The notes under the pieces are model-generated. The model was not told where the DNA came from, searched no databases, and worked only from the letters and a program-made list of their open reading frames with translations. DNA of 64,000 nucleotides from Oceanobacillus jordanicus (GTDB lineage Bacteria > Bacillota > Bacilli > Bacillales > Amphibacillaceae), in NCBI RefSeq assembly GCF_022095695.1, contig NZ_JAIFZM010000001.1:62001-126000 (forward strand). The letters run 5' to 3'. Every line of letters starts with the position of its first letter. Position 1 is the first letter of the stretch. The position numbers and the translations under genes are program-made. This document shows, one piece after another, positions 9,451 through 18,363 of this stretch.

Positions 9451-10362
9451 ATGGAAAAAGGATTGAAATTATCAAAAAGAGATCGTATAGCTATTTGGTT
9501 CCGTTCCATGTTCATTCAAGGTTCTTGGAACTATGAACGGATGCAAAACGGTGGTTGGGCATTCTCTATGATCCCGGCAATCAAACGATTATATAAAACA
9601 AAAGAAGATCGTTCTGCTGCATTGCAGCGTCACTTAGAGTTTTTTAATACACACCCATATGTAGCATCACCAATCATTGGTGTAACGCTTGCGCTTGAAG
9701 AAGAACGGGCAAATGGTGCTCCGGTAGACGACAAGGCCATTCAAGGGGTTAAAGTCGGTATGATGGGACCTTTAGCTGGTATTGGGGATCCATTGTTCTG
9801 GTTCACGGTAAAACCTATCCTTGGTGCCTTAGCAGCATCGCTTGCAATGAGCGGTAATATTCTTGGTCCTATTCTTTACTTCGTATTATGGAATCTGATT
9901 CGTATGGGCTTCATGTGGTATACACAAGAGCTTGGTTACAAAGCCGGTTCTAAAATCACAGATGACTTGTCTGGCGGATTACTTCAAGATATCACCAAGG
10001 GAGCCTCGATACTCGGTATGTTCATCCTTGGTGCCTTAATTAACCGGTGGGTAGCCATATCCTTTACGCCAACCGTTTCGGAAATTAAACTTGATGAAGG
10101 TGCATATATCGATTGGGAGAACCTACCTTCTGGTGCCGAAGGAATTAGAACGGCATTAGAACAGCAAGCCGCAGGGCGATCGTTAAGTGAGTATAAGGTC
10201 ACGACCTTACAAGATAACTTGAATGACTTATCTCCTGGTTTAGCTGCATTGGCGTTAACCCTTCTATGTATGTGGTTACTTAGAAAGAAAGTTTCTCCAA
10301 TTATTATGATTCTTGGATTGTTCGTTCTAGGTATTGTCTTCCACGTAATTGGTTTAATGTAA
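9451..10362 (+). CDS. manZ: Mannose-family PTS EIID component
   Basis: A 303-residue protein of the ManZ/ManN family, with an amphipathic N-terminal half (RSMFIQGSWNYERMQNGGW, HPYVASPIIGVTLALEE, MMGPLAGIGDPLFW) and C-terminal membrane helices. EIID is unique to Man-type PTS systems and is the usual receptor surface for class IIa bacteriocins together with EIIC. It starts 18 bases after EIIC with an AAGGAGGAGG RBS and is followed by a strong terminator that closes the operon. Confidence 0.92.
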   Translation: MEKGLKLSKRDRIAIWFRSMFIQGSWNYERMQNGGWAFSMIPAIKRLYKTKEDRSAALQRHLEFFNTHPYVASPIIGVTLALEEERANGAPVDDKAIQGVKVGMMGPLAGIGDPLFWFTVKPILGALAASLAMSGNILGPILYFVLWNLIRMGFMWYTQELGYKAGSKITDDLSGGLLQDITKGASILGMFILGALINRWVAISFTPTVSEIKLDEGAYIDWENLPSGAEGIRTALEQQAAGRSLSEYKVTTLQDNLNDLSPGLAALALTLLCMWLLRKKVSPIIMILGLFVLGIVFHVIGLM

Positions 10363-10385
10363 TGCTAAACTTTATTTAAATATTG

Positions 10386-10432
10386 AAGTACCTCCTTGGA
10401 TGACATCTGCTCATCCAAGGAGGTACTTTTAC
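10386..10432 (+). terminator. Terminator of the mannose-family PTS operon
   Basis: An 18-bp perfect stem, 10386-10403 against 10411-10428, has a 7-base loop and a short T tract. Confidence 0.85.
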
Positions 10433-10456
10433 ATAATGTTATAAAAGGAGATTACT

Positions 10457-11473
10457 ATGCTTACTATTGGTTATATTGGAAATGGAAAAAGTACAAACAG
10501 GTACCATCTACCATTCGTACTGCAAAGAGAAAATATAAAGGTAAAAACGATTTATCGTAGAACGCCTGCAAATGATAGCTGGGATAAAATTGCAGGAGTC
10601 CATTATACTTCTGATTTAGATGCGTTACTAAATGATGAGGACATTCAACTTATTGTGATTTGTACAAAACATGACAGCCATTATGATTACGCTAAACAAA
10701 TATTAGAACATAATAAACACTGTTTGGTTGAAAAGCCGTTTATGGAAACCTCAGAACAGGCTAAAGAAATATTTGCATTGGCAAAAGAGAAGGACTTAAT
10801 TGTGCAGGCATACCAAAACAGACGTTTTGATAGTGATTTCTTAACCGTCCAAAAGGTCATTGAAGAAGGGAAAACAGGGGATTTATTAGAAGTAGAAATG
10901 CATTATGATTACTATCGTCCTGAAGTACCTGAGTCTGTGCATTCTTTTGACCCTGCTTCGTCCTTTTTATATGAACATGGCTGTCACACACTAGATCAGG
11001 TCATTAGTTATTTCGGCAAGCCAGATGATATTCATTATGACGTAAGGCAGATTTTAGGACAGGGAAGAAAAAATGATTACTTCGATTTGGATTTATATTA
11101 TGGCGGGTTAAAAGTATCTGTGAAATCCAGTTACTTCAGACTGAAGGAAAGGCCTAGCTTCGTCGTCCATGGTAAGAAGGGTTCCTTTGTCAAAGAAACG
11201 AAAGATCGCCAGGAAGAACATTTGAAGCTATTTTACATGCCGGATAACAAAGACTTTGGTGTCGATACAATCAACCACTATGGTGTGCTGACATATATCG
11301 ATGAAGAAGGTACCGTTCACGAAGAAAAAGTGAAGTCTGTGGATGGGGATTATGGAAGAGTATATGATGACATATACGAAGCGATCCTACATGGTAAAGA
11401 TAAAACCATCACAGATGAGCAGACACTACTGCAAATGGAGATATTAGAAACCGGTGTTAAGAACTTAAAATAA
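10457..11473 (+). CDS. Gfo/Idh/MocA family oxidoreductase
   Basis: A 338-residue NAD(P)-dependent dehydrogenase. The N-terminus has the Rossmann-like glycine motif GYIGNGKS, followed by VICTKHDSHYDYAKQILEH and the family signature EKPFMET. The C-terminal half carries the substrate-binding alpha/beta domain with HGCHTLDQ, which fits the catalytic His region. The substrate, probably a sugar or polyol derivative, cannot be read from sequence. It has its own RBS (AAAAGGAG) after the PTS terminator, so it is probably a separate unit. Confidence 0.85.
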   Translation: MLTIGYIGNGKSTNRYHLPFVLQRENIKVKTIYRRTPANDSWDKIAGVHYTSDLDALLNDEDIQLIVICTKHDSHYDYAKQILEHNKHCLVEKPFMETSEQAKEIFALAKEKDLIVQAYQNRRFDSDFLTVQKVIEEGKTGDLLEVEMHYDYYRPEVPESVHSFDPASSFLYEHGCHTLDQVISYFGKPDDIHYDVRQILGQGRKNDYFDLDLYYGGLKVSVKSSYFRLKERPSFVVHGKKGSFVKETKDRQEEHLKLFYMPDNKDFGVDTINHYGVLTYIDEEGTVHEEKVKSVDGDYGRVYDDIYEAILHGKDKTITDEQTLLQMEILETGVKNLK

Positions 11474-11654
11474 ATTACGTGGTTGGGATATTATTTACGC
11501 CAAAGAAAAATCCGAAAGATTTGCTTTTGAAAAACCGCTTCAGAAATATACTACGCTTGTTATATCGTTTATTCCGTCTTTTGGCTAATATGCCCTAGCC
11601 TCGTTCAGTGCCTTTAGAATCGACTCTAATTTAAACGCTAATTGAAAACTAAGC

Positions 11655-11690
11655 AATCCCCCTCACCTTTCTAGTGGAGGGGGATTTAAG
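11655..11690 (-). terminator. Terminator downstream of the dbpA-like gene
   Basis: AATCCCCCTCAC at 11655-11666 pairs with 11674-11686. Read on the minus strand the stem is followed by a T-containing stretch. Confidence 0.65.
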
Positions 11691-11702
11691 CTTATACGTA
11701 TA

Positions 11703-13148
11703 TTATTTAATTGCTTTGTTTACTTTTAGTTTCTTTCCTTTGACCGTTGTATTCTCCATGGCTTGTATAACGACGGAGCCTTTCCCATTGAGAATATCCA
11801 CATAAGACATTTGGTCATGGATGGTGATAATGCCGATGTCCTCTGCTGTGACGCCTGGGATTTTGGCAATTGTTCCAACAAAGTCAACAGCACGAATCTT
11901 CTTCTTTTTGCCACCATTGAAATGAAGTTTCATAATGTCCTGATTAATTCGGGCGGTTTTATTATTTCTTACAATGCGTCTGCTGCTAAGTTTTTCTTCG
12001 AAGGCAGCTTTTCCAGTAGCCACTTCCTGTGGGCTGGGAGCTTCTATAGTAGGTATTTCAAAGCCGATGTATTTTTCAATTGCTTTAAGGAATTTCCCTT
12101 CAAAAGGTGTCGAAAACGTCATGGCTTTTCCTTTATTACCGGCACGGCCGGTTCTTCCGGTTCGGTGTACATAGCTCTCTTTTTCCATAGGAACGTCGTA
12201 ATTGATGACGAGTGTTACATTATCAATATCAATCCCTCTAGCAGCTACATCGGTGGCCACGAGATAGCGGAAGTTCCCCATTTTGAACCCTTCCATAACA
12301 GCGAAGCGATCTTCTTGTTCCAGTCCCCCGTGGAGTCTCTCACAAGGATATCCAGCTTTATCTAGTTCGCTGTACACTGTATCTACATGTTCTTTCGTTC
12401 GGCAGAAAATCAGGCAGCTATCTGGATTTTCTACAACGGTGATATCTTTAAGAAGTGAAATCTTTTCTTCTTCTCTCACTTTAATTAAGAAATGTTCAAT
12501 GGACTCGGCCGTTACCCCAGTCGATTCAATCTCTATCTGAGTAGGGTCTATCATATATTTATGGCAAAGATTTTCAACATCTTTAGGCAAGGTAGCAGAA
12601 AAAACCATGGTTACGCGGTTTGAAGGTAATGCTTGGATAATCGCTTCCACTTCATCAATGAAACCTCTATTAAGCATCTCATCAGCTTCGTCTATAATAA
12701 GATACTTTATTTGATCCAAATCTAGGGTTTCTCGATCAATGTGGTCCTTGACCCGTCCGGGTGTCCCAACAACTACATGCGTTTTTTGTTTCAATTCATC
12801 CTTTTGTTTCGTAAAAGGTTCTTTTCCATAGACGGCTACTGCCTTCATACGCTTAAACCTGCCGATATTCGTGATATCTTCGCGGACTTGAACGGCAAGC
12901 TCCCGCGTTGGGGTAAGGATGAGAGCCTGTGGTTTCTTTTCCTCCCATTCAATCATATTGCAAACAGGAATACCAAAGGAAGCCGTCTTTCCGCTACCTG
13001 TTTGAGCTTTTACGACAAGATCTTGGTTCTCCATTGCTAATGGGATGACTTTACTTTGAACTTCTGTTGGCGTTTCGTATTTTAACACAGCAAGTGCTCT
13101 TTTTATTTCGTCGCTTACTTGATAATCCGCAAAACTTCTTTTACTCAT
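11703..13148 (-). CDS. dbpA: DEAD-box ATP-dependent RNA helicase, DbpA/YxiN type
   Basis: The 481-residue protein carries the DEAD-box motifs in order: [25 protein letters not shown], then the second RecA domain with ARGID and HRTGRTGR. Residues from about 400 form the DbpA-type RNA-binding (RRM-like) domain, ending [12 protein letters not shown]. In Bacillus this domain directs the helicase to hairpin 92 of 23S rRNA during large-subunit assembly. The RBS AAAGAGG precedes the ATG. The T-rich 13149-13200 upstream region probably holds its leader. Confidence 0.92.
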   Translation of the reverse strand: MSKRSFADYQVSDEIKRALAVLKYETPTEVQSKVIPLAMENQDLVVKAQTGSGKTASFGIPVCNMIEWEEKKPQALILTPTRELAVQVREDITNIGRFKRMKAVAVYGKEPFTKQKDELKQKTHVVVGTPGRVKDHIDRETLDLDQIKYLIIDEADEMLNRGFIDEVEAIIQALPSNRVTMVFSATLPKDVENLCHKYMIDPTQIEIESTGVTAESIEHFLIKVREEEKISLLKDITVVENPDSCLIFCRTKEHVDTVYSELDKAGYPCERLHGGLEQEDRFAVMEGFKMGNFRYLVATDVAARGIDIDNVTLVINYDVPMEKESYVHRTGRTGRAGNKGKAMTFSTPFEGKFLKAIEKYIGFEIPTIEAPSPQEVATGKAAFEEKLSSRRIVRNNKTARINQDIMKLHFNGGKKKKIRAVDFVGTIAKIPGVTAEDIGIITIHDQMSYVDILNGKGSVVIQAMENTTVKGKKLKVNKAIK

Positions 13149-13411
13149 TATATAACCTCTTTAATCGTTTTTTCGTCATATGTATAGGATTCTCTCCAGG
13201 AAATATCATATGCATGATCTGAATATGCTTCATTATACTTGAAAAATAGGAAAGATATTGGCTTTTCTACTAAATTTAATATTAAATGACCAATTTTACT
13301 TTTGATTTAGCACCCCATACTAAATGGTTATACCCTATGACATATTGGTATTTTTACAATCAAGGTTTGTTTGCTAAACTTTTAAAGTAGTAAGGTATTT
13401 GTTTTTGGGAG

Positions 13412-14206
13412 CTGGTCGATATATTCATTTTATATTTTATTATTGGTTTATTCGCCTCAACGCTTGGGGCTATTGCTGGTTTAGGTGGCGGGGTCATTAT
13501 CAAACCAGTGTTAGATTTCTTTGGTGATTTTGATTTACCGACCATAGGTGTCTTATCCGCTGCAACCGTTCTAGCAATGGCAACCATGTCGTTAATCAAA
13601 CTTAAGAATAAGGAAGTACAAATTGATAAAGCCATTAGTTCCATTCTTGCTGGAGGCTCTATTCTTGGCGGGGTTGTAGGGAAGAGTATCTTCAACGTTA
13701 TTGCGGTGTCTATGAACATTCCAACCATCACGGCAATTATCCAATCCTCTGTCTTAGCGGTGCTGTTAACGCTTGTCTTTATTTATTTTCTAAAGAAAGA
13801 TAAAGTAAAATCGTTTGCTTTTAAAAATAAAGCTGGTATTTTTTCCATCGGCCTTGCATTAGGTTTTTTATCGGCATTTCTGGGAATTGGTGGAGGGCCA
13901 TTAAATGTTACGGTGTTGATTTTATTGTTTGCTATGAATACAAAGAGTGCGGCTGTTAATTCTATTTTTATTATATTTTTCTCTCAATTATCTGCACTGC
14001 TGCTCATTGCCTTTACCACTGGATATGCAGAATATGATTTGTCCATGTTACCTTACATGATCGCTGGAGGAATTTTGGGTGGGATTATCGGCTCAAATTT
14101 TAGCGTTAAACTGACAGATAACCAAATAGACAAGATATTTAGTGTTACGATTTTGGTTATTATTTTTATTAACCTATATAATATTGTGGAGGTCGCTTTC
14201 TTCTAA
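13412..14206 (+). CDS. TauE/SafE family sulfite or organic-anion exporter
   Basis: A polytopic membrane protein of about 264 residues with two homologous halves; each has a Gly-rich hairpin (GAIAGLGGGVIIKPVLDF and ALGFLSAFLGIGGGPLNV). The coding match extends upstream of the first standard start, GTG 13508, back to codons reading VDIFILYFIIGLFAS. After the stop at 13391 there is no ATG, GTG or TTG in frame; CTG 13412, ATA 13421 and ATT 13427 are the only candidates. Starting at 13508 would delete the first membrane helix and its conserved glycines. The family exports sulfite, sulfoacetate or similar anions. A LysR regulator follows. Confidence 0.7.
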   Translation: MVDIFILYFIIGLFASTLGAIAGLGGGVIIKPVLDFFGDFDLPTIGVLSAATVLAMATMSLIKLKNKEVQIDKAISSILAGGSILGGVVGKSIFNVIAVSMNIPTITAIIQSSVLAVLLTLVFIYFLKKDKVKSFAFKNKAGIFSIGLALGFLSAFLGIGGGPLNVTVLILLFAMNTKSAAVNSIFIIFFSQLSALLLIAFTTGYAEYDLSMLPYMIAGGILGGIIGSNFSVKLTDNQIDKIFSVTILVIIFINLYNIVEVAFF

Positions 14207-14207
14207 T

Positions 14208-14236
14208 AAAACATACTAAAGATAGTATGTTTTTTT
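14208..14236 (+). terminator. Terminator of the TauE/SafE gene
   Basis: AAACATACTA and TAGTATGTTT form a hairpin followed by seven T residues, directly after the stop codon. Confidence 0.75.
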
Positions 14237-14288
14237 CGTTTATCACTTTATACTTAAAAAAATAACGTTATAAGAAGGAGGGATAAGC

Positions 14289-15179
14289 ATGAATATAGAT
14301 ACATTAAGTATCTTCTGTCTCGTTGTAGATACAGGTAGTATAAGTCAAGCAGCTAAATTATCTTACGTTTCCCAACCGGCTGTTACTAAACAGATCCACC
14401 AGTTGGAAACAACGTATAATGCATTGTTATTTGACCGAACAGACGGCAGATTAACATTAACAGATAGCGGACAGACCCTATACCCGTTTGCAAAATCTAT
14501 TGTAGCAGATTTTAATCGTTCAAAATCGGCCGTTTCCGACAATTTAAAGGGGTATCACGATTCCCTTAATGTTGGGGCTAGTTTAACGATTGGGGAGTAC
14601 CTTCTCCCAGGGATGTTAGGTCAATTGAAAAAGAACTATCCAACTGTTAACGTATCGCTATTGGTAGAGAATACTCCACGCGTAATCGAAGCATTGTTAG
14701 ATGATGTTATTGACCTTGCCTTGGTAGAAGGGGAGGTATTGAATGATAATGTTCTCGTGGAAGCTATTGCCGAGGACGAGTTAGTACTTATTCATTCCCC
14801 AGAACACCCATGGGTAGAGCGGGGTGCGATCAACATAGCCGAATTAGCGCACGAGCAAATGCTTTGGCGAGAACCAGCCTCTGGTACAAGGTTAATTATT
14901 GAGAATTTCCTCAGAAAGCATCAAGTATTGGATAAGATTCAAAGCTATATGGATCTAGGTAGCACTCAAGCCATTAAAAGTGCAGTAGAAGCAGGTCTTG
15001 GTGTTAGTATTGTCTCGAAATTAACGGTTGCAAGGGAGCTTGAACAAGGGTCGTTGTGTAGAACGAAGATAGAAAATGTGGAGCTTAAAAGAAATCTTTG
15101 GCTCGTTAAGAAGAAGCAACGCTTTAATAAAAATAGTGTAGGTATTTTTGAAGCATTTATAAAGGAAAACAGGTTGTAG
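14289..15179 (+). CDS. LysR family transcriptional regulator
   Basis: The 296-residue protein opens with the LysR winged helix-turn-helix (residues 1-60: LSIFCLVVDTGSISQAAKLSYVSQPAVTKQI), followed by the periplasmic-binding-protein-like effector domain (from about 90, with LALVEGEV and WREPASGTR). The general layout is that of CysL/CysB-like regulators. The RBS AAGGAGGG is strong. It follows the anion exporter on the same strand, so control of that exporter or of sulfur metabolism is possible but not shown. Confidence 0.88.
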   Translation: MNIDTLSIFCLVVDTGSISQAAKLSYVSQPAVTKQIHQLETTYNALLFDRTDGRLTLTDSGQTLYPFAKSIVADFNRSKSAVSDNLKGYHDSLNVGASLTIGEYLLPGMLGQLKKNYPTVNVSLLVENTPRVIEALLDDVIDLALVEGEVLNDNVLVEAIAEDELVLIHSPEHPWVERGAINIAELAHEQMLWREPASGTRLIIENFLRKHQVLDKIQSYMDLGSTQAIKSAVEAGLGVSIVSKLTVARELEQGSLCRTKIENVELKRNLWLVKKKQRFNKNSVGIFEAFIKENRL

Positions 15180-15236
15180 AGTATCATTTTATATTTGTGC
15201 ATTACATATAAGCAGCATTCATTTAGGGAGGATAAG

Positions 15237-15635
15237 ATGGACATAGAACAACAGCTTTACCAATCAGCAATCGAATTAATAGAAGATAGATACCCTTCTG
15301 GATGGGGAGGCGCCGCTGCAATGTATACGGAAAGCGGGCAAATCCTCACCAGTGTAGCACCAGATGTTATTGTTGCTTCCACAGAGCTATGTATAGAAAC
15401 AGGCGCTATTCTAGAAGCGCATAAGCTTAATACGAGAGTAACACATACTATCTGTGTCGTAAGAGATGATGAAAATGCTCCGTTAACGATTTTAACACCA
15501 TGTGGTGTATGCCAAGAACGGCTTTTTTACTGGGGAGAGGAAGTAAGAGCAGCTGTAACCACTCCGTCTGGTGAACTTCAATATAAAACGTTAAAGGAAA
15601 TTCAGCCGTATCATTGGTATAAAGCTTATAAGTAA
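15237..15635 (+). CDS. Cytidine deaminase-like zinc hydrolase
   Basis: The 132-residue protein has the CDA zinc site: ELCIETGAI supplies Cys and the catalytic Glu (C-x-E, where other CDAs have C-A-E), and TPCGVCQERL supplies the PCxxC ligands. ATG 15237 is preceded by GGGAGGATAAG and gives the usual family length; the frame is open further upstream but without RBS support. Substrate could be cytidine or a related nucleoside, as this branch is close to blasticidin-S-deaminase-like proteins. It is not adjacent to codBA, which lies 3 kb downstream. Confidence 0.75.
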   Translation: MDIEQQLYQSAIELIEDRYPSGWGGAAAMYTESGQILTSVAPDVIVASTELCIETGAILEAHKLNTRVTHTICVVRDDENAPLTILTPCGVCQERLFYWGEEVRAAVTTPSGELQYKTLKEIQPYHWYKAYK

Positions 15636-15821
15636 TGAATATTCCCCTACTTCCCTTTTTTAAAGGGCTGGGTTCATAGCAACCCTCATCCTTTATTTAA
15701 AAGCATAGGATTCTTATATTGACTTTGTTACTAAAAAAGTGGCAAAGATGATACGATAAGAACCACGGATTTACCAACTAAAATGGCAGAAATTTTTATC
15801 ATAGGTAAAGAAGGTACGTTT

Positions 15822-17102
15822 ATGAGTAAATGGTATAAAGTTGATAATGCAGGTAAGGTGTTTCATGCAGTAACAGAAGCTTCTAATTCCTCCGTATACC
15901 GTGTTTCTGTACTAATGAAAGACTTGGTAGACGAGGAGATATTGCAAGAGGCGCTCGATCACGTCATCAAACGATTCCCGACACTAGCTGTCAAAGTACG
16001 CAAAGGGATCTTTTGGGACTTTATGGAGAGTAATGAAGAAAAACTTAGCGTTCAGCAGGAAACGACCTACCCCTGTCACCCCATTCATCCAAAGGAGAAT
16101 AATGGCTATTTGTTCAAAGTCTTATATTTTAACAAACGAATAGCGGTGGAAATTTTTCATTCCCTTACAGACGGAACAGGTGCAGTTGAGTTTCTTAAAA
16201 CATTAATTTATCAATATTTAACTTTGCAAGGAGAAGACATAGCAGTAGACGGGGATGCGTTATTATTTTCGGATCAAGTGCCAAGTAAGTATGAAACAGA
16301 AGATAGTTTTGAAAAGTATTATCAGAAGTCGACTCGAAATTATCTTCAGGATAAAGTACAGCGAGCCTTTCAAATTAAAGGAACGCCATTTGACCCTTCA
16401 GGCGTAAATGTTATTCATGGCGTAATCCGTGCTTCGGCTTTAAATCATGTTGCAAAGCAAAAGGGCATGTCTGTAACGGAATTTATTACCGCAGTGCTCA
16501 TCCATGCTATTTATTCCGAAACAATGAAGTACGGCGTATACAATGAAAATATTACAATAGCGCTGCCTGCTAATCTCCGTCGTAAATTTCCTTCCATAAC
16601 ATTAAGAAACTTCTTTTCCGTAGTCAATGTAAGGGTGGATGTTTCGGGTGACATTACATTAGAGGATATTATTAAAACAGTATCGGAGCAACTAAGAAGT
16701 AAGACGGATAGACAGCACTTACAGGATGGGATAAATCGACACGTGCAACTACAAAAGAGCTTAAAAACAAGAATTGTACCATTGTCCATAAAGTATCATG
16801 CGATGCGCTACGGGTTTAGACATTATGGGGAATTAGCGAAAACGCTCACCCTGACTAATCTAGGAAGCATTAATCTGCCTGACTCGATGAAAAGTTATAT
16901 TGAAAGAATGGAAGTTGTCCTGTATCCCACCAAAAATAGTCCCATTAATTGTGGAGTCTCTTCTGTTAATGACCAAATGACCATAACGTTTGCGCGCTCG
17001 ATTGTAGAATCGGAAATAATTAAGTCGTTCTTTAATCAACTGTCTCGTTTAACAGGCCTTAATGTGGAAGTTTACTCCAATAATTGGGGGGAGACGAAAT
17101 GA
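15822..17102 (+). CDS. Condensation-domain-like acyltransferase (alcohol acetyltransferase/PapA5 type)
   Basis: From ATG 15822 (AGAAGG upstream) the protein has 426 residues. HSLTDGTG near residue 120 is the HxxxDG catalytic motif of CoA-dependent acyltransferases related to NRPS condensation domains. A C-terminal subdomain follows with LPANLRRKFPS, FFSVVNVRVDV and LGSINLPDSM. It shares a 4-nt ATGA overlap with the next gene, so the two are translationally coupled. The pair probably modifies a lipid or alcohol at the membrane; the substrate is unknown. Confidence 0.75.
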   Translation: MSKWYKVDNAGKVFHAVTEASNSSVYRVSVLMKDLVDEEILQEALDHVIKRFPTLAVKVRKGIFWDFMESNEEKLSVQQETTYPCHPIHPKENNGYLFKVLYFNKRIAVEIFHSLTDGTGAVEFLKTLIYQYLTLQGEDIAVDGDALLFSDQVPSKYETEDSFEKYYQKSTRNYLQDKVQRAFQIKGTPFDPSGVNVIHGVIRASALNHVAKQKGMSVTEFITAVLIHAIYSETMKYGVYNENITIALPANLRRKFPSITLRNFFSVVNVRVDVSGDITLEDIIKTVSEQLRSKTDRQHLQDGINRHVQLQKSLKTRIVPLSIKYHAMRYGFRHYGELAKTLTLTNLGSINLPDSMKSYIERMEVVLYPTKNSPINCGVSSVNDQMTITFARSIVESEIIKSFFNQLSRLTGLNVEVYSNNWGETK

Positions 17103-17764
17103 AGTACTGCTATCATTGTGGGGTGTCGGTCGATCACGTGACATGTCCCTTATGTCATCGTAAAGTAGCTGAATCAATAGATAATGAGGTAAAGTTATAT
17201 CCAGACTATCCGGATATGACACTGAAAAAAAGAAGGACATTTATCGCAAAGATAGTGACCTTTCTATCTATTGTTATGGCAAGTACATGTTTTGTTATAA
17301 ACCTTCTAGTAAATCCCGACTACCTTTGGTCGCTGTATGTAGTAGGCGGGGCGCTTTATCTTTTCGTAACAATGAACCATACAATCCTTTCATCGGCACA
17401 TACAGGCTCGAAAATTGTTTTACAGGTAATAAGCCTATCTAGTGTACTGGTAATCATGGACATTACATCAGTTTTCCAGCGATGGTCAGTAAATTTTGCC
17501 ATCCCTTTGATAATTATTATGGCTACGCTTCTGATAACCATCATTATTTTGAAAAAGCGAATGCGCTGGCGGGAATATGTGGGCTATATATTAGCCATGA
17601 TTGGGATCGGTTTTGTTCCGATTGGCTTGTATATTACCGGGATTGCTACAATCCTCTGGGCATGCGCAGGAACTTCTCTCTATGCACTGCTAACACTTAT
17701 TGGCATGCTGTTATTTTCATCCAAAACATTTAAAGAGGAGTTCATTCGACGGTTTCATCTATGA
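17099..17764 (+). CDS. DUF6320-type zinc-ribbon membrane protein
   Basis: The 221-residue protein starts with a zinc ribbon (CYHCGVSVDHVTCPLCHRK), followed by a short linker and about six hydrophobic segments. The ATG at 17099 overlaps the TGA of the acyltransferase gene and has a GGGGGGAG RBS. I recall such proteins (DUF6320) commonly beside this acyltransferase type. The function is unknown; a membrane partner for the acyltransferase is the obvious inference. Confidence 0.7.
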   Translation: MKYCYHCGVSVDHVTCPLCHRKVAESIDNEVKLYPDYPDMTLKKRRTFIAKIVTFLSIVMASTCFVINLLVNPDYLWSLYVVGGALYLFVTMNHTILSSAHTGSKIVLQVISLSSVLVIMDITSVFQRWSVNFAIPLIIIMATLLITIIILKKRMRWREYVGYILAMIGIGFVPIGLYITGIATILWACAGTSLYALLTLIGMLLFSSKTFKEEFIRRFHL

Positions 17765-17807
17765 GCGCTTTTTGTAAAAGGAAATCTACTTCTGTCCACA
17801 CACCCAA

Positions 17808-17836
17808 TTGACACGAACTAGTTTTCCTGTCATAAT
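17808..17836 (+). promoter_or_regulatory. Sigma-A promoter of codBA
   Basis: TTGACA at 17808-17813 and CATAAT at 17831-17836 are 17 bp apart, 30 bp upstream of the PyrR-binding motif. Confidence 0.65.
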
Positions 17837-17866
17837 CTACTTAATTGCATATGGTACCTTTAATTC

Positions 17867-17998
17867 AGTCCAGAGAGGCTGACAAGGACAGCGGATTTTT
17901 ACAATACACGAGGAGTAGGTGTGCTTTACCCTATGCTGGTGTATTGTATAAAAAAAGAGGCTAATTGTCAGGTTAACTGGTAATTAGCCTCTTTTTTT
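17867..17998 (+). promoter_or_regulatory. PyrR-type transcription attenuator upstream of codBA
   Basis: AGTCCAGAGAGGCT at 17867-17880 matches the PyrR RNA-binding consensus ARUCCNGNGAGGYU at every position. A stem formed by ACAATACAC (17901-17909) and GTGTATTGT (17939-17947) follows, then a GC-containing terminator hairpin at 17950-17998 ending in T7. This is the layout of Bacillus pyr operon attenuators: PyrR with UMP would favour termination. The regulated genes are codB and codA. The leader region 17765-18363 otherwise holds only a dispersed repeat. Confidence 0.8.
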
Positions 17999-18058
17999 GC
18001 TGTATAGGAAATTGGAAAGTATGTGTGCTGTGGATAACGAAATAACTGAATCATCCAC

Positions 18059-18321
18059 GTCCAGCTCCAGCGCCCAGAGACTAGCGAGACTTCCCTCGCC
18101 TCCGTACGATAAAGAAGACTTGCCGATTGGTGACAACCAGAGGCTTAGTCGCCCTTATACCCGGAGGGTGAAAGTCAACATCAGCTCTAAAGGGAAGGAG
18201 GGTCGACTAAAACCGGCCTTGACGGCCAACGTCGACATACCCCTGTTGCAGGGGCATGTTTCCTTTATCTCCTACGGCTCAGTCCAGTCCGTACGTCTCT
18301 AAACGGTCGCTTTCGCTTTTG
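18059..18321 (+). repeat. Dispersed palindromic repeat, copy 1 (263 bp)
   Basis: The element begins GTCCAGCTCCAGCG and ends CGCTTTCGCTTTTG. AGAGAC at 18076-18081 pairs with GTCTCT at 18295-18300 to close the ends, and there are internal inverted repeats (GTCGAC arms, and CCCCTG/CAGGGG near 18240-18255). GC content is clearly above the surroundings. A diverged second copy lies at 53350-53495 with the same ends and the shared words TACGATAA and TCCTTTATCTC. No open frame is convincing. It lies between the PyrR terminator and the codB start, so it is part of the codBA leader RNA. Confidence 0.7.
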
Positions 18322-18363
18322 ATTTTGATTTTTGGTGCCGGAAAAATCATAGTTGGGGGAATA

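Noticed and set aside
11763-12365. A 200-codon plus-strand frame opposite the DEAD-box helicase gene
   Set aside because: The minus strand encodes conserved helicase motifs throughout, while the plus frame shows no family resemblance and no RBS.
17998-18363. Purine riboswitch before codB
   Set aside because: The leader shows a PyrR motif and a dispersed repeat; no purine aptamer core sequences were seen.
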